64,000 bases of DNA, taken from Chromobacterium haemolyticum DSM 19808. GTDB taxonomy: Bacteria; Pseudomonadota; Gammaproteobacteria; Burkholderiales; Chromobacteriaceae. Positions 27,242 to 35,316 of the stretch are shown in pieces (position 1 is the stretch's first letter; each line of letters opens with the position of its first letter). The notes under the pieces are model-generated. The model saw only the letters and a program-made list of their open reading frames with translations, made no database searches and was not told where the DNA came from. The stretch lies in assembly GCF_000711885.1 (NCBI RefSeq), contig NZ_JONK01000017.1, forward strand, positions 1 through 64,000, read 5' to 3'. Both the position numbers and the translations under genes were made by a program.

Positions 27242-27778
27242 ATGTCCCCTTTGGAGTCAGTCACGCGATCAAAACTCTCCCGATTCACCCGACGGCCCTC
27301 CCGCCTTTCCCACGGCATGAACGGCAGCAACAGGCACTGCCGCCACTCTGATGCCCGCTTCGAACAAACACAACAAAAATTTACAACTGATAATTTATTT
27401 TGTATCAAATGCAGCACACAGTGCTGTGGGAAAACCCTGGGGTCGGCATAATGTTGAAAATAGAAAGGCTATTTGGAAGTATTTTTTTATTTTTAATAAA
27501 TATATTAATTAATTCAGGCAACGTACTCCACATCGTTACAAACTCCCGCTCCGAATCCGTCATCCACGGGCGGCCGGCACGACTAATGAATCTGAGGCCA
27601 AGTTGGGTGACAAGAAGGCCAACACAGCATCAGGGGTTTTGTTAGCAGGTCAAATATTGAGATAAGAGCCCGCACCCTTCCCCCGTCAACCCTGTCCCCG
27701 GTAAAACCTTAACGCCAGATATACCGGCAACCAGGACTCGCCCTAAAATAGGGCTAACCCACTGCACAGGAGCGCACC
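27242..27778. other. Gene-free region between the oxidase operon and msrB
   Basis: About 540 bp. It must hold the divergent promoters of the copper oxidase operon and msrB. An AT-rich tract runs from about 27,465 to 27,530. Short open frames exist but none has a credible start or recognisable product, so I call no gene. Confidence 0.6.
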
Positions 27779-28171
27779 ATGACCATGCAAAAAACCGATC
27801 AAGAATGGCAACGGCAGCTGACGCCGGAACAATACCGCGTCACCCGTCAGGCCGGCACCGAGCGTCCGTTCAGCGGTGAACACTATACCCGCACAGAGAA
27901 CGGCGACTATCACTGCGTCTGCTGCGGCACCTTGCTATTCCATAGCGACGCCAAGTACGACCCCGGCTGCGGCTGGCCCAGTTTTTGGGCCGAAGCCGCC
28001 GGCGCGCGCATCGCCCGCATCGTCGACCACTCCCACGGCATGACCCGCATCGAAGTGCGCTGCTCGGAATGCGACGCCCACCTGGGCCACGTCTTCCCGG
28101 ACGGCCCCGAACCCAGCGGCGAGCGCTACTGCATCAACTCGGTGGCGCTGGCGTTCACGCCCAAGGCGTGA
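27779..28171 (+). CDS. msrB: Peptide methionine (R)-S-oxide reductase
   Basis: 130 residues. Repairs R-methionine sulfoxide in proteins using thioredoxin. Structural zinc cysteines are in CVCC (Cys46, Cys49) and RCSEC (Cys95, Cys98); the catalytic Cys118 is in RYCIN; CGWPSFW holds a likely resolving Cys64. It starts behind ACAGGAG. The gene is intact, and a Tn7-like transposon begins only 7 bp after its stop codon with the transposase genes facing away from msrB, exactly the position expected if the 3' end of msrB is the attachment site read by TniQ. Confidence 0.96.
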   Translation: MTMQKTDQEWQRQLTPEQYRVTRQAGTERPFSGEHYTRTENGDYHCVCCGTLLFHSDAKYDPGCGWPSFWAEAAGARIARIVDHSHGMTRIEVRCSECDAHLGHVFPDGPEPSGERYCINSVALAFTPKA

Positions 28172-28173
28172 GC

Positions 28174-28178
28174 CCTGC
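28174..28178. repeat. Target site duplication, tns-proximal side
   Basis: CCTGC immediately before the TGTAGGGA end of the transposon; the same five bases follow its other end at 41492-41496. Five-base duplications are the rule for Tn7-type transposition. Confidence 0.9.
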
Positions 28179-28230
28179 TGTAGGGAGGCAAAATTATTGA
28201 CAACTCAAGGCAAATAAATTGCAACTCGCT
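28179..28230 (+). repeat. tns-proximal transposon end (Tn7R-equivalent) with TnsB-type sites
   Basis: The terminal 8 bp TGTAGGGA match the other end exactly. A TnsB-like site GCAAAATTATTGACAACTCA lies at 28188-28207, and a weaker relative, GCAAATAAATTGCAACTCGC, 22 bp further in (28210-28229). This close spacing resembles the overlapping TnsB sites of Tn7R. Confidence 0.75.
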
Positions 28231-28300
28231 CCAAGTCGATAAAAAAGCATTCCATCAAAACCCCAACGGCAAATTCAATGGCATGCCGTATCAAAAATAC

Positions 28301-28334
28301 AACACAGAATAGATTTCATCTGTTCTGTGTTTTT
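28301..28334 (+). terminator. Terminator-like hairpin inside the transposon end
   Basis: A 9-bp stem AACACAGAA/TTCTGTGTT, a T-G wobble, then AGAT/ATCT around a TTC loop, followed by a T run. It reads in the direction of msrB transcription and would stop read-through from msrB into the transposon. Confidence 0.7.
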
Positions 28335-28835
28335 CATTTCAACTCAACAGCAGAATAAAAAGCAAAGCCTGCCGACTACCCCGATATCCGATCTCCGATT
28401 TACTCCTCAGTAACCCATTGAAAATTACCTATTATCCTTTCGCAAATCCGGAATCACTTTCAGATAAAAATTCCGAAATCTAGAAAAGCATCCATGGCAA
28501 AAATTGGCTCAAGCTCATCCTGGAGCCATCTTTTTCATCCACTCACCAAAATTCCATAATCATAATTTTTCGTAGAATATAGTTTCTACGGAAAAACAGA
28601 AGCTTAGGAAGGATTTAAACTAAAAAATTACTATCACCTCGCTAGGTCGGAGGCTAGAATTTAGAGGACATGCAGAAAAAACATGAAAGGAGAACTTGCG
28701 TCTAGATAGCAAAAAGGACACCCCTTAAGAAAGAAGTGCCCCTCTTAGCCAGTGTAGGGTGACCCACACGATGCTTATATATAAACCGTCGCTGGTTTCA
28801 GTATCGTTGAACGCCCCCCCACTGGTCAAGCTCCC

Positions 28836-28899
28836 CGCACGTCTTTTTTCCCTGTCTCGAGCCTCGAGATGGAAACGTGCGCCCTAAAAATCTTAGGAG
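28836..28899 (+). promoter_or_regulatory. Structured leader of tnsA with partly masked ribosome-binding site
   Basis: Outer stem CGCACGT/ACGTGCG (28836-28842 with 28875-28881) encloses a second stem TCTCGA/TCGAGA. Just after it, CCTAA (28883-28887) can pair with TTAGG (28893-28897), which contains most of the AGGAG that serves the tnsA ATG at 28906. This could dampen translation of the transposase operon. It is an inference from pairing only. Confidence 0.5.
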
Positions 28900-28905
28900 A
28901 TCGAC

Positions 28906-29577
28906 ATGGCCAGTCAAATCTATGAAGTTTTAGTTGCCGCTGTTTGCAAACTACTTAATTCCACTCACCCTGTCCGTGATGCATTCCACAAGCACGGAAA
29001 TGGCTCCTATCGCGGTATGTGCCCGTCAAACAAAGGGATTGATGGCTGCATACCCTATGAGTCCGGGCTAGCCCGCGACGCGATCAGGCTTTACAACTTA
29101 GCGCCCGAGGTCATGCTCATCATTCCGGAGCCGTTCGTTCTGGACTACGAGCTCGATGGTGAGGCCCGTAGCTATACACCAGATTTTTTGTTGCACCTAC
29201 GCGACGGTAGACGCGCTGTTGTAGAGATCAAGTATCAAGCGGAAGCCAACACCCCTGAGAACCAACGCCGTTTCCAAGTGATCGCGTCACTGATCGAATC
29301 CGCAGGTGGACTTTTCGCAGTCTTGTCCGAAAAAACGCTGCGAGACAAGGTCTTGCTGCACAACCTTGGGTTGGTTGAAAGCCAGCGTCATCGACATATC
29401 CCACTAACAGCCAAGGCCGCAATGCTTCAAATCCTCAGAGAGGGCCCCGCCTCACTGGAAGCCCTCAGTAGCGCAGCGGCAGATGTCCAACTGGTCTATG
29501 CCGCCATTGCTCAGGAATGGCTTGCAGTTAATCTCAGCAAACCGCTGCGTCCCAGCACCTTGATCCGGGGGATATGA
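28906..29577 (+). CDS. tnsA: Tn7-type endonuclease TnsA
   Basis: 223 residues. The restriction-like nuclease that cuts the 5' strands at transposon ends so that the element leaves by cut-and-paste. The catalytic residues of the family are visible: Glu52 in YESGLARD, Asp93 in SYTPDFLL, and Glu107-x-Lys109 in VVEIKYQAEA. The C-terminal part (about 170-223) is a small winged-helix-like region that would contact TnsC. AGGAG lies before the ATG. The stop overlaps the tnsB start (ATGA), so the two subunits of the heteromeric transposase are coupled. Tn402/Tn5053-type elements lack this gene, which places the element with Tn7. Confidence 0.93.
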   Translation: MASQIYEVLVAAVCKLLNSTHPVRDAFHKHGNGSYRGMCPSNKGIDGCIPYESGLARDAIRLYNLAPEVMLIIPEPFVLDYELDGEARSYTPDFLLHLRDGRRAVVEIKYQAEANTPENQRRFQVIASLIESAGGLFAVLSEKTLRDKVLLHNLGLVESQRHRHIPLTAKAAMLQILREGPASLEALSSAAADVQLVYAAIAQEWLAVNLSKPLRPSTLIRGI

Positions 29578-31391
29578 TCATGTCACTCCAGATCATTCTG
29601 AAAAGCCCGAAAGGGCTTTCCGACCAAGAACCACCGGTCAGTGCTCAACAGCGCCCATTCGACAGCCATTCCCCTCTCGCCCAAACCTCAGCTTTACGGC
29701 GGCAGGCCTATACTGATGCCTTCAATGCCCAGCATAACCCTTGCTACACCAAACATAAGCTGGAAGCATTCATACAAGACATTGCCCAACACATCGGGGA
29801 TCGCAACCCACCCTCTAGCAGCACGCTATATCGATGGCATACGCGCCTGCAGAGCAGCGGAGGCAACCCCTTGGCGCTCGTGCCTAACTTTGACCGCCGC
29901 GGAGGAAAAGGCCCACGAATGGAAGGCGAGTTACTCCTCTTGGCAGAGGCCGTAATTCAAACAGCCTATTTGACGTTGAAGCGCCCATCCATCCGCATCA
30001 CCTATGAAAAGCTGCTTATCCAGATTGCTGCTCACAACGATCAAGCGCCTGCGGATAGACAACTCAAGGCCCCCTGCTACGATACCTTCCGACGGCTGAT
30101 TCGCAATCAACCCCAGTATGAGGTCGATCTTGCCCGCTACGGACGCGAGTACGCCCGCAAAAAGTACCGGCATAGCAGCATCACACCTGCCACGATGTAT
30201 CTGCTGGAACGCGTCGAAATTGACCATACGCCGTTCAACATCTTCGTCATCGATGAGGAGTCGATGCTGGTACTGGGGCGCCCGTACATCACGGTGATCA
30301 TCGATTGCCACACTCGTATGATCCTGGGCTTCTACTTGTCGTTCTCACCGCCCAGCATCGAGGCGGTGCTGCGTTGCTTGCAGCACGCCATCGGCAGCAA
30401 AGACTATGTGAAGGAGCGGTATCCCGACATCCAGCATGACTGGCCATGCCATGGTATACCCACCACCGCTGTCGTCGACAACGGATTGGAGTTTCACTCC
30501 CAGGACCTGCTGCGCGCCACTTTCGAACTGGGCATCAACTATCAGTTCTGCCCGCCCCGCACACCCTGGTTCAAGCCCATGGTAGAGCGATCGCTACGGA
30601 CGCTGGCGGAACAGTTCGCCCATCAGTTGCCTGGCACCAGCTTTGCCAACTGGTTCGACCGCTACGGCTATGACCCATTGAAGGAGTCCATCGTCACCTT
30701 GTCAGAGATGGTCCACGCTCTGCACATCTGGATCATCGACATCTACTCCCAGACCTACCATCGAGGTCTGAAGCAGACGCCGTATGCCGCCTGGCAACGC
30801 GCGGCGGAAATCGTCACGCCTCGCACCATCGATCCAGATCGCTTACGACTGATACTCTCCAAGCAGGCTGAACGGGTACTAGGTCATGCCGGCATTGAGC
30901 TGCACGGACTGCGCTACAACAGCAAAGATCTGCTCCCTTGGCGCAAACAACTCGGCGACCGCATCAAAGTGCAGGTCCGTTTCGATCCAGACAACCTGGG
31001 CTCGATATTCGCCCTCCACCCGCAGACCAAAGAGGCCATGCTCGTTCCCTGCCTCACCCCAGACTACGCCGAGGGACTGCAACTGCACCAGCACAAGCTG
31101 ATTCTGGCCGCGATGCGCAAGGAAGGCCTGGCATCCGCCGATCCGCTATCGCTGGCTCGGGCCAAGGTGCACATGCAGGAGGTGGTCGGCCAATTGCTGC
31201 AAAGCCGTAAGCTGGCCGATCGCAAACGCGCTGCTCGGGCCAAAGGTGCGCACTCAAGCAAGGTGATGACCACCGGCAAGCTGCCTCCTACGATTTCAGA
31301 GGACGCGGAACTCCCCCCGACAGACAGCTGGTCACCTCCCAGTACGTTGCCCGTGCTCACGCACGATCCGGAAGGAGATGACCATGAGTGA
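29574..31391 (+). CDS. tnsB: Tn7-type DDE transposase TnsB
   Basis: 605 residues. Binds the transposon ends and performs 3'-end cleavage and strand transfer. N-terminal helix-turn-helix DNA-binding regions (about 40-150) precede an RNase H-like integrase core with Asp216 (VEIDHTP), Asp302 (VVDNGLEF) and Glu338 (PMVERSLRTL), a DD(35)E arrangement. A Mu-transposase-like beta barrel follows (about 440-510), then a charged tail that would contact TnsC. The end binding sites with consensus near GCARARTTnnTGAAAA are its likely targets. ATG overlaps the tnsA stop; a second ATG at 29580 is an alternative. Confidence 0.94.
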   Translation: MIMSLQIILKSPKGLSDQEPPVSAQQRPFDSHSPLAQTSALRRQAYTDAFNAQHNPCYTKHKLEAFIQDIAQHIGDRNPPSSSTLYRWHTRLQSSGGNPLALVPNFDRRGGKGPRMEGELLLLAEAVIQTAYLTLKRPSIRITYEKLLIQIAAHNDQAPADRQLKAPCYDTFRRLIRNQPQYEVDLARYGREYARKKYRHSSITPATMYLLERVEIDHTPFNIFVIDEESMLVLGRPYITVIIDCHTRMILGFYLSFSPPSIEAVLRCLQHAIGSKDYVKERYPDIQHDWPCHGIPTTAVVDNGLEFHSQDLLRATFELGINYQFCPPRTPWFKPMVERSLRTLAEQFAHQLPGTSFANWFDRYGYDPLKESIVTLSEMVHALHIWIIDIYSQTYHRGLKQTPYAAWQRAAEIVTPRTIDPDRLRLILSKQAERVLGHAGIELHGLRYNSKDLLPWRKQLGDRIKVQVRFDPDNLGSIFALHPQTKEAMLVPCLTPDYAEGLQLHQHKLILAAMRKEGLASADPLSLARAKVHMQEVVGQLLQSRKLADRKRAARAKGAHSSKVMTTGKLPPTISEDAELPPTDSWSPPSTLPVLTHDPEGDDHE

Positions 31392-32358
31392 GCGTTATAC
31401 GCTGGCAGACCTTCGACGGGCGGAGCGGATCCAGATCCTGCATCCACAATTCAGCACCGCGCTGGAAAGGCTGTCGCACAGCCATGCCCTGTCGCGCCAA
31501 GGCGCCGCTGCCAGGCATCTGCTGCTGATTGGCGCATCCGGCACCGGCAAGACCTCGGTGCTGCACAGCTTTGCCAAACAGCACCCCAGCTACGAAACGG
31601 AGGAAGCAACGATACGCCCGGTGGTGTATGTCCAAGTGCCTGCCCACCCGACCATCCGAGGCCTGGCGGAGGCCATTCTGATCGCGCTAGGGGCCGGCGT
31701 TCAGGTCCGGGGCAGCACCGCGGAGAAGACCAACCAGATCGTGCAGCTGATCCGCGGCGGTAAAACCGAGGCCTTGCTGCTGGATGAGTTCCATCACTTC
31801 GTCGACGCCGGCCGTAGAACCTTCGAGGAGGTCACCGAGTGGCTGAAGACCCTGATCGATCAGATCGCCATTCCCACGGTACTGTCCGGCCTGCCAGAGT
31901 GCGAGTGGATCCTGCGCTCCAACGAGCAGTTGCGCCGTCGCTTCGCCGCCCGCGTGGCGCTGACGCCGATCGGTTTCTCCTGCAACGAGGACAAGTCCTT
32001 GTTCCGCGACGTCGTCCATGCCTGGGACACGCAGATCAACCAAGGACGCCCAACCTGGGGACTCGCCGAGTGGGAGTGCGTCAAGCGCCTGCACTATGCC
32101 AGCAATGGCCTGCTCGGCTATCTCTCCAAGGTGATTCTGGGGGGATTGGAATGCTTAATTGAACAGGATCAGCACAATCTCAACCAAAGTATTTTGGCCA
32201 TGGCTTTCTCCAACTATGTCTGGCGAGACAGCCCGCCTGAGCTGAATCCCTTCGATACCAACTTTGTATTCCGACGCCTGAACCAGCCTGACGAGCCATT
32301 CGAGCCCACCCGGTTCTCCCGCCGGAACGCGCCCAAAGCCGCCATCCCCGCGTTGTAA
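31384..32358 (+). CDS. tnsC: Transposition ATPase TnsC/TniB
   Basis: 324 residues. AAA+ regulator that links target recognition by TniQ to TnsA/TnsB. Walker A is GASGTGKT near residue 38, Walker B is ALLLDEFHHF near 120, and an arginine-finger region (NEQLRRRFAARVALTP) follows. The size is closer to TniB than to the 555-residue Tn7 TnsC. I chose the ATG at 31384, 8 bp inside the tnsB end, because GGAG sits at good distance; an ATG two codons earlier is possible. A perfect 10-bp hairpin lies just downstream, before tniQ. Confidence 0.92.
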   Translation: MSERYTLADLRRAERIQILHPQFSTALERLSHSHALSRQGAAARHLLLIGASGTGKTSVLHSFAKQHPSYETEEATIRPVVYVQVPAHPTIRGLAEAILIALGAGVQVRGSTAEKTNQIVQLIRGGKTEALLLDEFHHFVDAGRRTFEEVTEWLKTLIDQIAIPTVLSGLPECEWILRSNEQLRRRFAARVALTPIGFSCNEDKSLFRDVVHAWDTQINQGRPTWGLAEWECVKRLHYASNGLLGYLSKVILGGLECLIEQDQHNLNQSILAMAFSNYVWRDSPPELNPFDTNFVFRRLNQPDEPFEPTRFSRRNAPKAAIPAL

Positions 32359-32364
32359 CCCCAT

Positions 32365-32389
32365 GAGGATCGCCTTTATGGCGATCCTC
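32365..32389 (+). promoter_or_regulatory. Perfect hairpin between tnsC and tniQ
   Basis: 10-bp inverted repeat GAGGATCGCC/GGCGATCCTC with a TTTAT loop and no T run after it. It lies 7 bp after the tnsC stop and 14 bp before the tniQ ATG. It may stabilise the upstream message or act as a partial terminator that keeps tniQ expression low. Confidence 0.5.
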
Positions 32390-32403
32390 CAACGGAACAC
32401 ATC

Positions 32404-34251
32404 ATGACCTCCCCATTACTGCAGATCCGCCCCAAGCCGCAGGCGGGCGAAAGTCTGCTGGGTTATTGCCTGCGCCTCGGGCACGCCAACGGCTACCCAG
32501 GTCAGACCTGGCTACCACTATTTGTCAAAAAACACGATGCCGCCTGGCAGAATCTAACCCGGCTGACAGGCCATGATCAGACTAGCCTAGCATGCCTGAC
32601 AGGCCCGGCGCCGGCCAGCCTGGGCCGTCACAGCTACCATCGGCTCGGTCTCAAGGTGACGTACTGGAATCACCATCACCGACGCTGGTGCCCCGTCTGC
32701 TTGGCCGAGCACGGCATCTGGCAAACGGAATGGCTGCTAACCCTGCAAATAGCCTGCCCCACCCACCGCCTGCTGCTACGAGAAAAATGCCCCGGCTGCG
32801 ACAAACTCATCCGCTGGCATCAAGGCACCATGTTTACTTGCAGCTGCGGCGCCGACTTGCGCCATGCAGCCACACGCCCAGGCACCGCTGCCGAGCTGGC
32901 ACTCGCCAAACTGATTACTCAGACCATACGGCCGCTGGTCGGCCTGCCCGACCTCGCTGTCAGCAACATCCCCACCCCGCCGGAATTAGATCATCTACAC
33001 CCGGCGCAACTATGCGACCTGCTTTGGTTCTTTGGCGCCTATGCATCGCACCGTCCCAACACCCGGCCACAGAAAATAGCCGATCATGGCCGGATCGAAA
33101 TCATTCAGCCCTATTTGCAGTTGGCCATGCAGATCGCCCAGCACTGGCCGCAACGCTTCCATCAACTGTTGGAGGAGTACACACTGCCCATATCCGGCAA
33201 CACGGCATCGCTGCGGGTGTACTTGCGAGAAATACATCAGGCCCTCTATCGGCTGCTGATCCATCCAGAGTTGCTATTTGTACGGGAAGAATTCGAGCGT
33301 TATGTCCATGAGCGATGGCCGGATAAACTGATCCTGCAGCAGGATCTGCGTCAGGCCCATCCCATCATTAGCTTGGCCAAGGCCGCGGAACAGCTCAATC
33401 TCTCAAGAGGCGCGGTACACAAGCTGATAGAAAGCGGCACAATCAAAGGCTGCCAATCCTCATCGGCGAAAGGGAAAACGACTTGGATGGTAGAACGCAG
33501 TTCGCTGGATGCCTACGCCCGCAGTGAGCATGGCACGCTGACTATTTCGGAGGTGGAACGCATGCTGCGCATCACCCCCAAACGGATCCGTTTGCTGATC
33601 GAAAGTGGTCTGCTGCAGCCACTGCCTCACGATAAGAAACGCACCCGGTGGTGCTTTCAGCTAGAAACCATTAACACTTTTCTGAAGCAGCTGAACCATG
33701 GCCTGATCAGCCCAGAACCGGACAATCCAGAACTGCTATCGGTGTGGGAAATCACCAAACGGTGGATGCAAGGCAGCGAGCCCTTCTTGGCGGTCATCCA
33801 CGCCCTGCAGGATGGCTCGCTGGAAGTGGTAGGCCGCAACCCGGCCGACCATGGCCTCCGCGCGTTGCTGGTTTCCCGACAGCAATTCACGCTCTGGCAT
33901 AAGCAATACCGCCGCTCCCACGGTTTCTTCACGGTCAGGGAGGCGGCAACATCCATCCGGATGGACGTCAACCTGCTCTATCACCTGATTGGGACTGGGC
34001 ATGCCCACGCCAGCCGGCAACAATATGGTTATGAGAAGCGGATGCTCCTGGGGCTGGAAGCCAAAGAGCTGGAACGGCTGACCAACGACTACATCTGGGG
34101 CGAACGCTTGGCGGAACAGATCGTTAAACCTGTACACAAGGCCGCCGGGCACTTGATCAAACAAGGACTACACCCCCTCTGCGGGCCAACGGTAGACGAC
34201 GGGAAAGAGTATGTGTTCAGGCGTACCGATGTCGCAGCAAAAGTGACTTGA
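32404..34251 (+). CDS. tniQ: TniQ/TnsD-family target selector with tandem helix-turn-helix repeats
   Basis: 615 residues, longer than Tn7 TnsD (508). The N-terminal TniQ domain begins LLQIRPKPQAGESLLGYCLRL and has paired zinc-finger cysteines: CPVC (96, 99), CPTH (118, 121), CPGC (129, 132) and CSC (146, 148). The C-terminal half contains at least three excisionase/MerR-like helix-turn-helix units: about 320-360 (SLAKAAEQLNLSRGAVHKLI), about 378-400 (TISEVERMLRITPKRIRLLI) and about 505-530 (TVREAATSIRMDVNLLYHLI). This array would read an extended DNA target; by position, the 3' end of msrB. The ribosome-binding site is weak, in line with a low-level regulatory protein. It is the only TniQ in the element. 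Confidence 0.92.
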   Translation: MTSPLLQIRPKPQAGESLLGYCLRLGHANGYPGQTWLPLFVKKHDAAWQNLTRLTGHDQTSLACLTGPAPASLGRHSYHRLGLKVTYWNHHHRRWCPVCLAEHGIWQTEWLLTLQIACPTHRLLLREKCPGCDKLIRWHQGTMFTCSCGADLRHAATRPGTAAELALAKLITQTIRPLVGLPDLAVSNIPTPPELDHLHPAQLCDLLWFFGAYASHRPNTRPQKIADHGRIEIIQPYLQLAMQIAQHWPQRFHQLLEEYTLPISGNTASLRVYLREIHQALYRLLIHPELLFVREEFERYVHERWPDKLILQQDLRQAHPIISLAKAAEQLNLSRGAVHKLIESGTIKGCQSSSAKGKTTWMVERSSLDAYARSEHGTLTISEVERMLRITPKRIRLLIESGLLQPLPHDKKRTRWCFQLETINTFLKQLNHGLISPEPDNPELLSVWEITKRWMQGSEPFLAVIHALQDGSLEVVGRNPADHGLRALLVSRQQFTLWHKQYRRSHGFFTVREAATSIRMDVNLLYHLIGTGHAHASRQQYGYEKRMLLGLEAKELERLTNDYIWGERLAEQIVKPVHKAAGHLIKQGLHPLCGPTVDDGKEYVFRRTDVAAKVT

Positions 34252-34404
34252 TCGCCAGCCTTTCGTCGGATTGCAATATTTCCAATTGGTACAGTGTCTA
34301 GAGTCTTACCCCCTTGTTTGACACAGAGTTTTTACCGTACCGATCAACTATGATGTTTTTTTATCAATAGCTTTTGTTAAAAATCCGATTTTGCTAAGGA
34401 AATC

Positions 34405-34689
34405 ATGATGCCTGACTACCCGGTAATAGAAATCTCTGTTCATGTTCCGGCTCAAATGGCGGATAGAATCGCCCAAATGGCAAGTCACCTGGGACGCTCT
34501 CAAGACTGGATCATGCAACAGGCGCTATCTGCCTGGATAGAACGAGAGGAAGAACGCGAACGTCTTACTCAAGAAGCACTTACCGATGTCGATCTTGGTC
34601 AGGTAGTCAGCGACCAAGCTATAAATACCTGGGCGGAAAGCCTAGGAACAGAAAGTTCAATTCCATTACCAAGGAAAGTGGGGCAGTAG
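34405..34689 (+). CDS. Ribbon-helix-helix (CopG/antitoxin-like) protein
   Basis: 94 residues. A ribbon-helix-helix fold is suggested by the beta strand IEISVHVPAQMADRIAQMA followed by SHLGRSQDWIMQQALSAWIERE; the C-terminal half is acidic. Such proteins are usually antitoxins or autoregulators of a toxin pair. No RelE/ParE-like or PIN toxin gene follows: the next 230 bp hold no credible reading frame, so it looks like an orphan antitoxin or a transposon regulator. AAGGA precedes the ATG pair (34405 and 34408). Confidence 0.72.
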   Translation: MMPDYPVIEISVHVPAQMADRIAQMASHLGRSQDWIMQQALSAWIEREEERERLTQEALTDVDLGQVVSDQAINTWAESLGTESSIPLPRKVGQ

Positions 34690-34868
34690 AACCCCTTCCA
34701 AATTTATTGGGCAATACAAGCTGTGTGCACAGGTACATGGAAAGTCTGTCACTTGAGCCGAACTGACCTTTACTCTTTATGAAAGCTGCACCTGACCTTC
34801 CGGTCTCCGTGGCATTACAAGAGAGAAAATTCGTTTAACATGCCGTAGCATAGCAAAATTTTATTTAA
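34690..34868. other. Gene-free stretch after the ribbon-helix-helix gene
   Basis: No gene is supported. This is where a partner toxin gene would be expected; none is seen in any frame. Confidence 0.6.
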
Positions 34869-34909
34869 ATTGTATCATTTATATGATACAATAATAATTA
34901 TTGTATCAT
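34869..34909. promoter_or_regulatory. Three-half-site operator upstream of the regulator-methyltransferase operon
   Basis: ATTGTATCAT at 34869-34878 and its inverted copy ATGATACAAT at 34883-34892 form a perfect 10-bp palindrome with a 4-bp spacer. A third half-site ATTGTATCAT follows at 34900-34909 in direct orientation. The layout resembles the controller boxes that time restriction-modification genes. Confidence 0.75.
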
Positions 34910-34927
34910 TATTGCGAGACATTTATT

Positions 34928-35314
34928 GTGAATAAATTCTGCGTGAGCAATAAAGAAATTAGTAATTTAGTTACATTGGAGCTCAAAAAAAGACACTGGA
35001 GCATTCGCAACTGCGTTTCATTTTACAATGCCAAAAGGAAGCTAGACTCTTCTTACACAAGCCTCCCCAATTTAAACAAAGACTTCCTACTTAGAGTAAA
35101 AAACAATAAGTTTGACGTAATGAACGAGCGCATCGTCAAACTTTGCATTTTCTTAGGCATTGACTTAGAGCAAGCACCTAATAATTCTTCACCATTACGA
35201 GAAGAGTTTGATAGAGTTGAAGCCCTACTAAAAGGACAGCCACATCTAGAAAGGCAGCTTAGCGCTATGCTGAATAGCATAGCAGACCTAGCGACTTGCG
35301 CGAGGGGTAAATAG
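34928..35314 (+). CDS. Probable transcriptional regulator of the methyltransferase operon
   Basis: 128 residues, AT-rich coding. The sequence is basic in the first half (LELKKRHWSIRNCVSFYNAKRKLD) and fits a helix-turn-helix protein of the controller/Xre type, with VKNNKFDVMNERIVKLCIFLGI as a probable DNA-binding helical region; I cannot assign a named family. The frame is open to a TTG at 34901, but that codon lies inside the third operator half-site, so the GTG at 34928 behind GCGAG is more likely. The methyltransferase ATG follows 2 bp after its stop, so the pair is coupled. The upstream palindrome is its likely operator. Confidence 0.65.
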   Translation: MNKFCVSNKEISNLVTLELKKRHWSIRNCVSFYNAKRKLDSSYTSLPNLNKDFLLRVKNNKFDVMNERIVKLCIFLGIDLEQAPNNSSPLREEFDRVEALLKGQPHLERQLSAMLNSIADLATCARGK

Positions 35315-35316
35315 AA

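Larger units (their letters stand above)
28172..28905. other. Gene-free transposon end and tnsA leader
   Basis: About 730 bp without a supportable gene. It holds the target duplication, the TnsB-binding end, a terminator-like hairpin at 28301-28334 and the structured leader of tnsA at 28836-28899. The rest (28,340-28,730) is AT-rich and I see nothing definite in it, apart from an imperfect inverted repeat around 28,570-28,590. Confidence 0.6.

Noticed and set aside
27400..27645. 81-codon plus-strand frame between the oxidase operon and msrB
   Set aside because: No ribosome-binding site, AT-rich hydrophobic run flanked by unrelated sequence, no recognisable family.
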